Shown here piece by piece: positions 17,716 through 25,361 of a DNA stretch of 64,000 nt; the first letter of the stretch is position 1, and each line of letters opens with the position of its first letter. The DNA comes from Hymenobacter nitidus (GTDB lineage: Bacteria > Bacteroidota > Bacteroidia > Cytophagales > Hymenobacteraceae), in the NCBI RefSeq assembly GCF_020447315.1, contig NZ_JAJADQ010000010.1, positions 160,659 through 224,658 on the forward strand. The letters are read 5' to 3'. The notes below the pieces were generated by a model. The model was not told the DNA's origin, did no database searches, and worked only from the letters and a program-made list of their open reading frames with translations. A program made the position numbers and the translations under genes.

Positions 17716-19644
17716 CTAGCGTTTCGACTGTTGCAGCAGCCAGTTTGCCAGATCTTTTCCCGCCTGGAAATTCTCGTACTCGGCCGGAATCTTGCGCCCG
17801 TCGACGTACTCGTTGTACAGCCACGGGTCGCCCACGGCCAGCACGGTGCCCTTGCCCAGCTTGGCTACGGCTACAATATTGTCCGGCCCCTGGATGATGA
17901 CCGGTTTGGCCGAGCCCTGCAGGCTTAGGGGAGAAAGCTCCTTGATATAGGCCGTGCGGGCCTTGGCAAACACCGGATTGCCGGCCGTCAGGGCCACTTT
18001 GCCCTGCTCAAACTGGCTGCCCTTCACCATGTTCACGCTCTTGTCGGTGAACTGAATGCCGAAGTTTTTGGCCAGCTCGTTGAAGCGCTTGATTTCGCAG
18101 TTGGCCGTGTCGTTGGCCATCAGCACCAGCACGCCGCCGTCCTTCACCCAGTCGGTCAGCACCTTGCTGTCGGCGGCCGTGACGAAGTTGGGCTTGGCCG
18201 TTTCCTTCCTGGTGTCCGGATCGACGATGATGTAGACGTCTACGCCCTTTAGCGCGGCTTTGGTGGGCGCGGTGGGGATGGAAACCGTTTTGGCGCCTAA
18301 GTCGCGGAAGGTGTTACCCCAGAGCCAGAAGCCCGAGTGCTGCCGGTCTTCCCAGGTGTAGTGAAACCGCTCCTGCTGGCCGGTAATGGGGCTTTTGCGG
18401 TACTCGTTGTTGAAATAGTAGTCGAGGCCGATGGTTTTGTTCTGGCCCACTTTCAGGGTTTCGGCAATTTCCATTTCCAGGCTGGCCAGAATAAACGGGC
18501 CCACCCCTTTCAGGTCGTTTTTGCGCAGAGGCTCCGAGAGGTAATACTCGAAGCTCCCGTCGCGGTAGGGGTTGCCGCCCAGGCCACCCACGCTCACCGT
18601 GCCGTTGAAAGCCAGGGCGCCGTTTTCCTCAGCCACGAAGGTTTTCACCAGCCCGTCGTAGCCCTTCTTGGCCACGTCGGCGTACTTTTTATCCAAGTAA
18701 CCCATGCGTACGCCCTTGGCCAGCATGTACACAAACATGCTGCTGCCCGAAGCCTCGGCGTAGTTGCCCTTGCGCGAGGCCTGGTCCACGACCAACGACC
18801 AAGTACCGGTTTTGGGGTCTTGGTACTTGGCCAGCACCGGGGCCAAACGCTGCACGTCCTTGATGAGCTGCTGGCGCTGGGGGTGGCTGGCCGGGAAGTA
18901 GTCGAGTACGTCGACCAAGGCCATGGCGTACCAGCCCATGCCCCGGTCCCAGAAGTTGGGGCTCTGGCCGGTGGTTTTGTTGGCCCACTTCTGCTCCCGG
19001 CTTTCGTCGTAGCCGTGGTACATCAGCCCGGTTTTGGGGTCCACGAGGTGTTTCTCAATCAGGGCAAACTGCTTGGCCACGTCGTCGAAGCCCGCGGGCT
19101 GGTTAAACACGGCGCTGTACTCGGCATAGAACGGCTCGGCCATGTACAGGCCATCGAGCCACATCTGGTTGGGATACAGCTTCTTGTGCCAGAAGCCGCC
19201 GGCCTTGGTGCGGGGCTGCCCCTCAAGCTGCTTGCGCAGCAGCTGGGCCGCCTTGATGTACTTTTCCTGCTTGGGCACCGAGCTCTGGCTCATCGTGAGC
19301 AGGGCGTGGCCGGTAGTCAGGTTGTCGAGGTTGTAGTCCTCCAGCTTATAGGTGCGGATGGTACCGTCCTCGCGCACAAACTGGTCGAGGTCTTTCTGTA
19401 GGTAGGTGAAGTACTTCGCGTCGCCGGTACGGTTCCAGACGCGCTCCAGGGCCTTGAGCATCAGCCCCTGCTCGTAGTCCCAGCGGGCCGTTTTGCGGTT
19501 GCCAATCAGGATGGAGTCGGGGTGCCAGCCGATAAAGGAATCGGCCATGCGCTGCGACATGGGCTTGGCCGGCACCGGGGTCTGGGCCTCGGCGGCGGCA
19601 CTCAGAGCCAGCAGGCTCAGCAGCAGGGAAACGGGCTTTTTCAC
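17716..19644 (-). CDS. GH105 unsaturated (rhamno)galacturonyl hydrolase with C-terminal Rossmann-like domain
   Basis: Hydrolyses the unsaturated uronyl residue that lyases leave at the non-reducing end, releasing the KdgF substrate. GH105 motifs: ARWDYEQGLMLKALE and, around the catalytic Asp, NFWDRGMGWYAMALVDVLDYF. After about residue 410 a second domain begins (YYFNNEYRKSPITGQQ ... DGGVLVLMANDTANCE ... GTVLAVGDPWLYNEY), resembling the DUF4350/glutamine-amidotransferase-like domains often fused to GH105 in Bacteroidota. The GTG at 19644 is chosen: it is followed by a signal peptide (VKKPVSLLLSLLALSAAAEA) and lies 5 bp after the GH28 stop. A longer frame to 19911 would run inside GH28. Confidence 0.9.
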   Translation of the reverse strand: MKKPVSLLLSLLALSAAAEAQTPVPAKPMSQRMADSFIGWHPDSILIGNRKTARWDYEQGLMLKALERVWNRTGDAKYFTYLQKDLDQFVREDGTIRTYKLEDYNLDNLTTGHALLTMSQSSVPKQEKYIKAAQLLRKQLEGQPRTKAGGFWHKKLYPNQMWLDGLYMAEPFYAEYSAVFNQPAGFDDVAKQFALIEKHLVDPKTGLMYHGYDESREQKWANKTTGQSPNFWDRGMGWYAMALVDVLDYFPASHPQRQQLIKDVQRLAPVLAKYQDPKTGTWSLVVDQASRKGNYAEASGSSMFVYMLAKGVRMGYLDKKYADVAKKGYDGLVKTFVAEENGALAFNGTVSVGGLGGNPYRDGSFEYYLSEPLRKNDLKGVGPFILASLEMEIAETLKVGQNKTIGLDYYFNNEYRKSPITGQQERFHYTWEDRQHSGFWLWGNTFRDLGAKTVSIPTAPTKAALKGVDVYIIVDPDTRKETAKPNFVTAADSKVLTDWVKDGGVLVLMANDTANCEIKRFNELAKNFGIQFTDKSVNMVKGSQFEQGKVALTAGNPVFAKARTAYIKELSPLSLQGSAKPVIIQGPDNIVAVAKLGKGTVLAVGDPWLYNEYVDGRKIPAEYENFQAGKDLANWLLQQSKR

Positions 19645-19649
19645 GGGTC

Positions 19650-21314
19650 TTAGCGCTTGGAAATGGTTACCGTTTTCTTGGAAACTTTGTCGCCAAACTC
19701 CAGGTCTTTCTTGGCCCCTTTGGTGTCGGTGTTGGCCAGCTTCACGTTCTTGGCCCGGTCGCCCGTCACGCGCATCAGCAGGGTGGCGCCCGGCGTGTAG
19801 CGGATACCGTCGAGGCTGACGTCTTTGCTGTTCTGAATTTCCATTATCGGCATCGTGTCGGTCGAAAGCAGGGTCACGTTTTTCAGCCGGATATTCTCGG
19901 CCTCGATGCACACCAGGCCTTTCTTGCTTTGCAGCACCGCGTTTTCAATCACGATGTCGCGCACCGGCATTTCGGGCAGACCGCGCAGCATAATGGCCGT
20001 TTCGGCCCCGTTGCAGGTGATGTCCCGAATGTCGATGTGACGGAACTGGGGCGTGCCTTCGCCGAGCGGCTCGGCCTTGATAACGGGCGGGGCCGTCGAC
20101 TCACCGGCCAGCGGCACCGGGTCTTTGGCCATGTAATACAGGTCGAAAATGATGGCCTGGCCCACGATGTCCTTCATGTCCACGTTGTTGATGAAGATGT
20201 TCTCCACCACCCCGCCCCGGCCGCGGGCGGCCTTGAAGCGCAGGCCCACGTCGGTGCCCATAAAGGTCAGGTTGTAGGCGTAGATGTTGCGGGCCCCGCC
20301 CGACATCTCCGAGCCAATCACGAAGCCGCCGTGGGCGTGGTAGACTTTCGTGTCGCGGATGATGAAGTTCTCGGTGGGCATGCCGCGCTGCCGGCCCTGC
20401 TCGTCGCGGCCGCTCTTGATGCAGATTGCGTCGTCGCCCACATCGAAGGTGCAGCCCTCCACGATGCCGTTCTTGCACGACTCCAAGTCGATGGCATCCG
20501 TATTCTGCCCGTACTCGGGGTTGAGCACCGTCACATTGCGCACCGTAATGTCCTCGCTCATCAGCGGGTGCAGCGACCAGGCCGGCGAGTTCTGGAAGGT
20601 CACGCCCTCCAGCATCAGGCGCTTGCAGTGGTCGAGCACGAGCATGTCGGGCCGCAGGAAATCCTTGATTTCCTCGTAGTCCTTCACCTCTTTGCCCGGC
20701 TTCAGGTAGAAGGCTTCGGGAATGGTGGAGCCCTTCAGCGCCGAGGCCGAGGGGTACCAGGTATCTTTCTTTTCATTGAGCACCCCACCGCCTTCCACCA
20801 GGCGTTTCCACTGGGTTTCGGTCAGCTTGCTTTTCTTCACCGAGCGCCAGGTGCCGCCGTCACCGTCGAAGGTACCTTGGCCGGTAATGGCAATGTTTTC
20901 CAGGTCTTTGCCGTAGATCTGGGCCTGGTTGCGCACGGCTGCCACGCCTTCCCAGCTGGTCTTGATCAGGTGGTAGTCGGCGCGCTGCTTGCTGAACTGC
21001 ACGAAGGCACCCTTGGCCAGGTGCAGGTTCACGTTGCTGCGCATCTCAATGGGAGCCGTCAGCCAGTGGCCGCGGGGCACCAGCACCACGCCGCCGCCGG
21101 CTTTGCTGCTGGCGTCAATGGCCTGCTGAATGGCCGTGTTCTTGGTCAGGCCATCGGCTACAGCCCCGAACTTGAGAATGGACAGCGTATCGGCCCGAAA
21201 CGAGGGAGTCTTGACGGCCGGCAGGTTGGGCTTGGGCTGGTCGGCTGCCGCCGAGGCGCTCAGACTGGTGAGCAGCAGGCCAAAGGCGGCCGTCGAAGCA
21301 AAGGGAAATTTCAT
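19650..21314 (-). CDS. Polygalacturonase, GH28 family
   Basis: A 554-residue exported beta-helix hydrolase acting on homogalacturonan or rhamnogalacturonan. Signal peptide up to about SASAAADQ. The N-terminal block FGAVADGLTKNTAIQQAIDA is the usual GH28 opening. The active-site motifs are NTDAIDLESC, DDAICIKSG, HGGFVIGSEMSGG and RFKAARGRGG, which supply the Asp triad, His and Arg/Lys. First gene of a GH28-GH105 pair, 5 bp from the next start. Operator 3 lies about 200 bp upstream. Whether it acts endo or exo cannot be decided here; the large size and the HGGFVIGSE form favour exo-acting relatives. Confidence 0.93.
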   Translation of the reverse strand: MKFPFASTAAFGLLLTSLSASAAADQPKPNLPAVKTPSFRADTLSILKFGAVADGLTKNTAIQQAIDASSKAGGGVVLVPRGHWLTAPIEMRSNVNLHLAKGAFVQFSKQRADYHLIKTSWEGVAAVRNQAQIYGKDLENIAITGQGTFDGDGGTWRSVKKSKLTETQWKRLVEGGGVLNEKKDTWYPSASALKGSTIPEAFYLKPGKEVKDYEEIKDFLRPDMLVLDHCKRLMLEGVTFQNSPAWSLHPLMSEDITVRNVTVLNPEYGQNTDAIDLESCKNGIVEGCTFDVGDDAICIKSGRDEQGRQRGMPTENFIIRDTKVYHAHGGFVIGSEMSGGARNIYAYNLTFMGTDVGLRFKAARGRGGVVENIFINNVDMKDIVGQAIIFDLYYMAKDPVPLAGESTAPPVIKAEPLGEGTPQFRHIDIRDITCNGAETAIMLRGLPEMPVRDIVIENAVLQSKKGLVCIEAENIRLKNVTLLSTDTMPIMEIQNSKDVSLDGIRYTPGATLLMRVTGDRAKNVKLANTDTKGAKKDLEFGDKVSKKTVTISKR

Positions 21315-21511
21315 ACGGGGTGGTTAACGTCTACCGGAAAGTGGGAAAGCAGACTACGAAAGGAGAGAATCGGCGGTGAAGCCTGTTATACAAGCTTAGC
21401 CCCAGATTACATTATTCCAAGAATAGGGCCAGACCAGAGCCTTCCCTATCCTTTCGTTAAGATTGGAGGAAATTCAGGATTGTCCGCAGAATCCCCTTTA
21501 TTTTCTATGCA

Positions 21512-21529
21512 AACGTTACCGGGAACGTT
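21512..21529. promoter_or_regulatory. Predicted operator 3 of the pectin LacI regulator
   Basis: AACGTTACCGGGAACGTT, the most symmetrical of the three copies, lies 198 bp upstream of the GH28 start. Like operator 1 it is preceded by TGC...A. The stretch 21315-21843 (529 bp) holds this site and the two palindromic boxes at 21699-21782; I see no gene in it. Confidence 0.75.
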
Positions 21530-21698
21530 CTCATTGGCCCGGGTTTGCTTGCATTTTCCCTTTCCTGACTTCCCCTTTTTCCCCTCAACTCACCTAAAGC
21601 CATAATTTCCCCAGCGCGGTACAGCTTCCGCAATTGGCTTTTCACGCCCTGGCTCAGCAAAGCCACCCGATTCAGCACACACGGATCAGATAGATATT

Positions 21699-21782
21699 CT
21701 ATTTAAACTAATTCTAAATAAAGTTTGCAAAGCTGACTCCACCTCTTACATTTGGAAACTATTTAGATAAATTCTAAATAAA
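21699..21782. promoter_or_regulatory. Tandem AT-rich palindromic boxes upstream of the DUF6686-like gene
   Basis: Two 24-bp boxes (21699-21722 and 21759-21782) agree at all but four positions and start 60 bp apart. The second contains a perfect palindrome, TATTTAGA-5 bp-TCTAAATA; the first has one changed base in the left arm. The layout suggests a dimeric repressor binding twice in the promoter of the gene at 21844. It recalls metal-responsive boxes, but the regulator is unknown. Confidence 0.6.
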
Positions 21783-21843
21783 AGACTGCGCCGCCACTTC
21801 TGCTTGGCGGAGTGACTTCTTATTTACTACACGACTACTTTTT

Positions 21844-22167
21844 ATGAGCCAGTACCTTCACCACAACGATTTTGGCTGCATTTCCCGCTGCCCGAGTGGC
21901 TGCTGCCTGCACCTGTATTTTGGCAACGTAGCACTGTGCCTACAAGCGGATGAGCTAGCCGACTGGCGGCAGGTGGCTGCTGAGCTGTACCAAAAGCACG
22001 CACCCCACCTGGCCGACCCTACCCGCCGGTGCATCACGCTGCCGGGGCCGGTGGCGTATCAGGCCTTCGTGTTCACGCTGGAGGAAGTTTTCCTGCTCCA
22101 CGACCTGCTGATGGGGGCGGGCCTGTTGCTGGAGGCTGAGCAGATTCTGGCGGGTCAGACGACCTGA
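21844..22167 (+). CDS. Small Cys-rich protein, DUF6686-like
   Basis: A 107-residue soluble protein. The N-terminal half has four cysteines close together (FGCISRCPSGCCLHLYFGNVALCL), a pattern that could bind metal. The C-terminal half is helical (PVAYQAFVFTLEEVFLLHDLLMGAGLLLEAEQIL). This matches my memory of the DUF6686 family, which has no known function. It starts 61 bp after the second AT-rich palindromic box and has no close partner on its strand; otsAB follows 200 bp later. A link to metal status is a guess from the cysteines and the operators. Confidence 0.65.
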   Translation: MSQYLHHNDFGCISRCPSGCCLHLYFGNVALCLQADELADWRQVAAELYQKHAPHLADPTRRCITLPGPVAYQAFVFTLEEVFLLHDLLMGAGLLLEAEQILAGQTT

Positions 22168-22367
22168 CAACGGGCTTCGGCGGCGGGGCCGGGGCCGGGA
22201 ATTTCGCGGGGCATATTGTTTACTATATATTGCTACCAGACAATGGTTTACACCTTACTACGGGTAGGCTTTGTCGGTGAGCCTCGGCCCCGAAATGCGG
22301 CTTTTTTTAAGCAGTATCCGGGTTTCTTGCGTAAGCACAGGGCACTAGAATACGAATCCTTCTACTC

Positions 22368-24548
22368 ATGTCCCGCACGATTATCGTTTCCAACCGCCTT
22401 CCAACCAAAGCCCAACGCACCGAGGAAGGCCTGCATTTTACCCCGAGTGAGGGCGGCCTGGCAACCGGCCTGGGCTCGATTTACCGGGCCGACGGCAACG
22501 TCTGGGTGGGCTGGCCCGGCGTCGAAATAGAAGACCCCACCGAGCAACAGCTCGTAACCGAGGAGCTGCGCAATGACAGCATGGCCCCGGTGTTTCTGAC
22601 CCAGGAGGAAATCCGGGACTACTACGAAGGCTTCAGCAACGAGCTGCTGTGGCCGACCTTCCACTACTTCAGCCAGCACGCCGTGTACGAGCAGGCGTAC
22701 TGGGACGCGTATGTAACGGTAAACCGCAAGTTCTGCGACGCCGTGCTGGCGCTGGCTGGCCCCGAAGACACTATTTGGGTGCACGACTACCAGCTGCTGC
22801 TGCTGCCCCAGATGCTGCGGGCCGAGCGGCCCGACGCCAGCATCGGCTTCTTCCTGCACATTCCTTTCCCGTCGCAGGAGCTGATACGGGTGCTGCCCTG
22901 GCGGCGCGAGCTGCTGGAAGGCATGCTGGGCGCTGATTTGCTGGGCTTTCATACCTACGGCTACATGCGCCACTTTCTCAGTTCGGTGTCGCAGCTGCTG
23001 GGCTACCCCAGCCAGAACGGCCTGATTGAGGCCGGGCAGCGCAGCGTGCTGGTCGATGCCTTCCCGATGGGCGTCGACTACGACAAATACGCACAGGTAG
23101 CCGAATCGGAAGAGGCACGAGCCAGTGAGCTGCTCTACCGCGACGCGCTGGGCGACACCCGCGTAATTCTGTCCATCGACCGGCTCGACTACACCAAGGG
23201 CATAGCCGAGCGCCTGCGGGCCTACGAGCGGATGCTGCAGCTCTACCCCGAATGGCGGGGCCGCGTAACGCTGCTGATGCTGGTGGTGCCCTCGCGCGAC
23301 CAGGTGGAAAAGTACCGGGCCCTGAAGGTGGAAATCGACGAGCTGGTGGGCCGCATCAACGCCGACTACCGCACCATCACCTGGACGCCGATTCAATATT
23401 TCTACCGCTCGTTTCCCCTGGAGCAGCTCTCGGGCCTGTACCGGCTGGCCGAAGTGGCCCTCGTAACGCCCATGCGCGACGGGATGAACCTGGTAGCCAA
23501 GGAGTTTATTGCCAGTAAGGGGGAACGGCCCGGGGTGCTGATTCTGAGTGAGCGGGCCGGCGCGGCCCGGGAGCTGTCGGATGCGCTGATTATCAACCCC
23601 ACCGATACGCGGCAGCTGGCCGAAGCCATGCACGAGGCCCTGGTGATGCCCGAGGACGAGCAGCTGCTGCGCCTGAGCAACATGCAGTCGGTAGTGAGCA
23701 CCTACAACGTGTACCACTGGGTGCGCCTGTTCATGGACCGCCTCACTTACATCAAGCTCAAGCAGCAAACTCTGGCCACCGATACGCTGGGCCCCAACGA
23801 GCTACAGCAGATGCGTACCGACTTTGACCGGGCCCCGCAGCGCCTGCTGTTTCTCGACTACGACGGCACGCTGGTGCCCTTCACCAAGAACCCGCAGCAC
23901 GCCCGGCCCGACGAGGAGCTGCGCCTGCTGCTGAGCGCCCTGAGCGCCGACCCGCGCAACCGCGTCGTCATCATCAGCGGCCGGGACCGGGACACGTTAT
24001 TCCGCTGGCTCGGCGACCTGCCCCTGGACTTTATTACGGAGCACGGCGTGTGGCTGCGGGCCGCGGGCGAAGACCAGGACTGGGCCATGCTGCAACCCAT
24101 GTCGGACAGCTGGAAAACCGAAATCCGGCCCGTTATGGACCTGATTGTGAGCCGCACGGCTGGCTCGTTTCTGGAGGAAAAGGAGTATTCGCTGGTATGG
24201 CACTACCGCCGCGCCGACGCCGACCTGGGCGACGTGCGGGCCCGGGAGCTGGTGAGTCACCTCAACTTCCTGGCGTCCAACACCGACTTGCAGGTGATGG
24301 AAGGCAACAAGGTGGTCGAAATCAAGAATGCCGGCGTCAATAAAGGCGCGGCGGCGGCCCGGTGGCTGGCCACGTACCCGGCCGACTTCATCCTGGCCTT
24401 CGGCGACGACCGCACCGACGAGGATACCTTCCAGGCCATGCCCGAGGATGCCTACACCATTAAGGTGGGTGAAACCGGCCGCTCCTTTGCCCGCTTCCAC
24501 ATCAAGTCGCACCAGGACGTGCGGCGCATCCTGCGGACGCTGCTATAG
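22368..24548 (+). CDS. otsAB: Bifunctional trehalose-6-phosphate synthase/phosphatase
   Basis: One 726-residue polypeptide for both steps of trehalose synthesis from UDP-glucose and glucose 6-phosphate. The N-terminal GT20 domain has EGGLATGL (28-35), VWVHDYQLLLLPQML, FLHIPFPSQE, DRLDYTKGI and the nucleotide-sugar site MRDGMNLVAKEFIA. The C-terminal HAD phosphatase domain has LFLDYDGTLVPF (about 494-505) and FGDDRTDEDTFQAM near the end. All catalytic residues of both halves appear present. A strong terminator follows. The GH15 enzyme and VTT protein to the right may form a compatible-solute or glycogen-related neighbourhood. Confidence 0.96.
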   Translation: MSRTIIVSNRLPTKAQRTEEGLHFTPSEGGLATGLGSIYRADGNVWVGWPGVEIEDPTEQQLVTEELRNDSMAPVFLTQEEIRDYYEGFSNELLWPTFHYFSQHAVYEQAYWDAYVTVNRKFCDAVLALAGPEDTIWVHDYQLLLLPQMLRAERPDASIGFFLHIPFPSQELIRVLPWRRELLEGMLGADLLGFHTYGYMRHFLSSVSQLLGYPSQNGLIEAGQRSVLVDAFPMGVDYDKYAQVAESEEARASELLYRDALGDTRVILSIDRLDYTKGIAERLRAYERMLQLYPEWRGRVTLLMLVVPSRDQVEKYRALKVEIDELVGRINADYRTITWTPIQYFYRSFPLEQLSGLYRLAEVALVTPMRDGMNLVAKEFIASKGERPGVLILSERAGAARELSDALIINPTDTRQLAEAMHEALVMPEDEQLLRLSNMQSVVSTYNVYHWVRLFMDRLTYIKLKQQTLATDTLGPNELQQMRTDFDRAPQRLLFLDYDGTLVPFTKNPQHARPDEELRLLLSALSADPRNRVVIISGRDRDTLFRWLGDLPLDFITEHGVWLRAAGEDQDWAMLQPMSDSWKTEIRPVMDLIVSRTAGSFLEEKEYSLVWHYRRADADLGDVRARELVSHLNFLASNTDLQVMEGNKVVEIKNAGVNKGAAAARWLATYPADFILAFGDDRTDEDTFQAMPEDAYTIKVGETGRSFARFHIKSHQDVRRILRTLL

Positions 24549-24567
24549 CCGCTGCGTATCTTGATAC

Positions 24568-24610
24568 AGCAAAGAGCCCAAAGCCGATTCGCGACTTTGG
24601 GCTCTTTGCT
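24568..24610. terminator. Bidirectional terminator between otsAB and eda copy 2
   Basis: 16-bp perfect arms (24568-24583 and 24595-24610) with an 11-nt loop, between convergent genes; the bases are A/T-rich on both sides. Confidence 0.9.
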
Positions 24611-24642
24611 TGCCAGGAATTTCAGCCTTCTTGCCGCTGGCT

Positions 24643-25299
24643 TTATTGTCCGACTGTAGGCTGCATGGCGGCCAGCAGGCTTTGCACCTGGGCCGTGAGG
24701 CCGGCCGGGTCTTCAGTTTGCAGCAGGCGCGAGTCGATGCCGACGCAGGTGGCCCCGGCCTGCATCCAGGCCGCTACGGCCTCGGCGGTAGGCTCGATGC
24801 CGCCGGTGGCCATAAAGCGCACCTTCGGCAACGGCGCCTTCACCGTTGTCAGGTACTTGGGCCCCAGCATAGCGGCCGGAAACAGCTTGGCAAAAGCAGC
24901 CCCGAGCTGGTTGGCCTGGTAGATTTCATTGAGCGTGGAAACGCCCGGCAGCCACGCCAGGTCGTGCCGCTGACACAGGGCCGCCACCTCCGCGCTGATA
25001 ATGGGCTGCACGATGTAGTCGGCGCCAACGGCAATAAACCGCTCGGCTTCCTCCACGGTGTAGATGGTGCCGACGCCGAGCAGCAGATCCGGGTAATCGG
25101 CCTCCACAAACTGCTGCAGGTCGGTGAATATCTCGAAGGCGTTGGGGCCGCGGTTGGTAAACTCGAAGAGCCGCACGCCGCCTTCGTAGCAGGCTTGCAG
25201 CACACGCCGGGCGTAGGGTTCCTCGGCGTGGTAAAACACCGGAATCAGAGGGCTTTGCTGCGCCTGGTTGACGGCATCTGCAGTGGTGAAACGAGCCAT
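24643..25299 (-). CDS. KDPG aldolase, copy 2
   Basis: A 218-residue paralogue of the aldolase at 2499-3155, with the same length and key motifs: PVFYHAEEPYARRVLQAC, FEFTNRGPNAFEIF, GVGTIYT, PGVSTLNEIYQ, the Schiff-base lysine in AKLFPA, and MATGGIEPT. All residues needed for KDPG or related 2-keto-3-deoxy acid cleavage are kept. It lies outside the pectin train, 62 bp downstream of the GH15 gene on the same strand. It may serve another pathway (Entner-Doudoroff, or 2-keto-4-hydroxyglutarate) or be a backup copy. Confidence 0.88.
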   Translation of the reverse strand: MARFTTADAVNQAQQSPLIPVFYHAEEPYARRVLQACYEGGVRLFEFTNRGPNAFEIFTDLQQFVEADYPDLLLGVGTIYTVEEAERFIAVGADYIVQPIISAEVAALCQRHDLAWLPGVSTLNEIYQANQLGAAFAKLFPAAMLGPKYLTTVKAPLPKVRFMATGGIEPTAEAVAAWMQAGATCVGIDSRLLQTEDPAGLTAQVQSLLAAMQPTVGQ

Positions 25300-25361
25300 A
25301 TAAATGGAAAAGCGGGCAAGAAGCGGCCAGCGCGGCCGATACTACAAGGTAAGGTCTGGGC

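Noticed and set aside
19645..19911. N-terminal extension of the GH105 frame
   Set aside because: It runs inside the GH28 gene; a signal peptide begins at the GTG at 19644.
22362..23768. 468-codon minus-strand open frame opposite otsAB
   Set aside because: The sense strand encodes both catalytic halves of a well-known enzyme; the antisense product has no recognisable motif.
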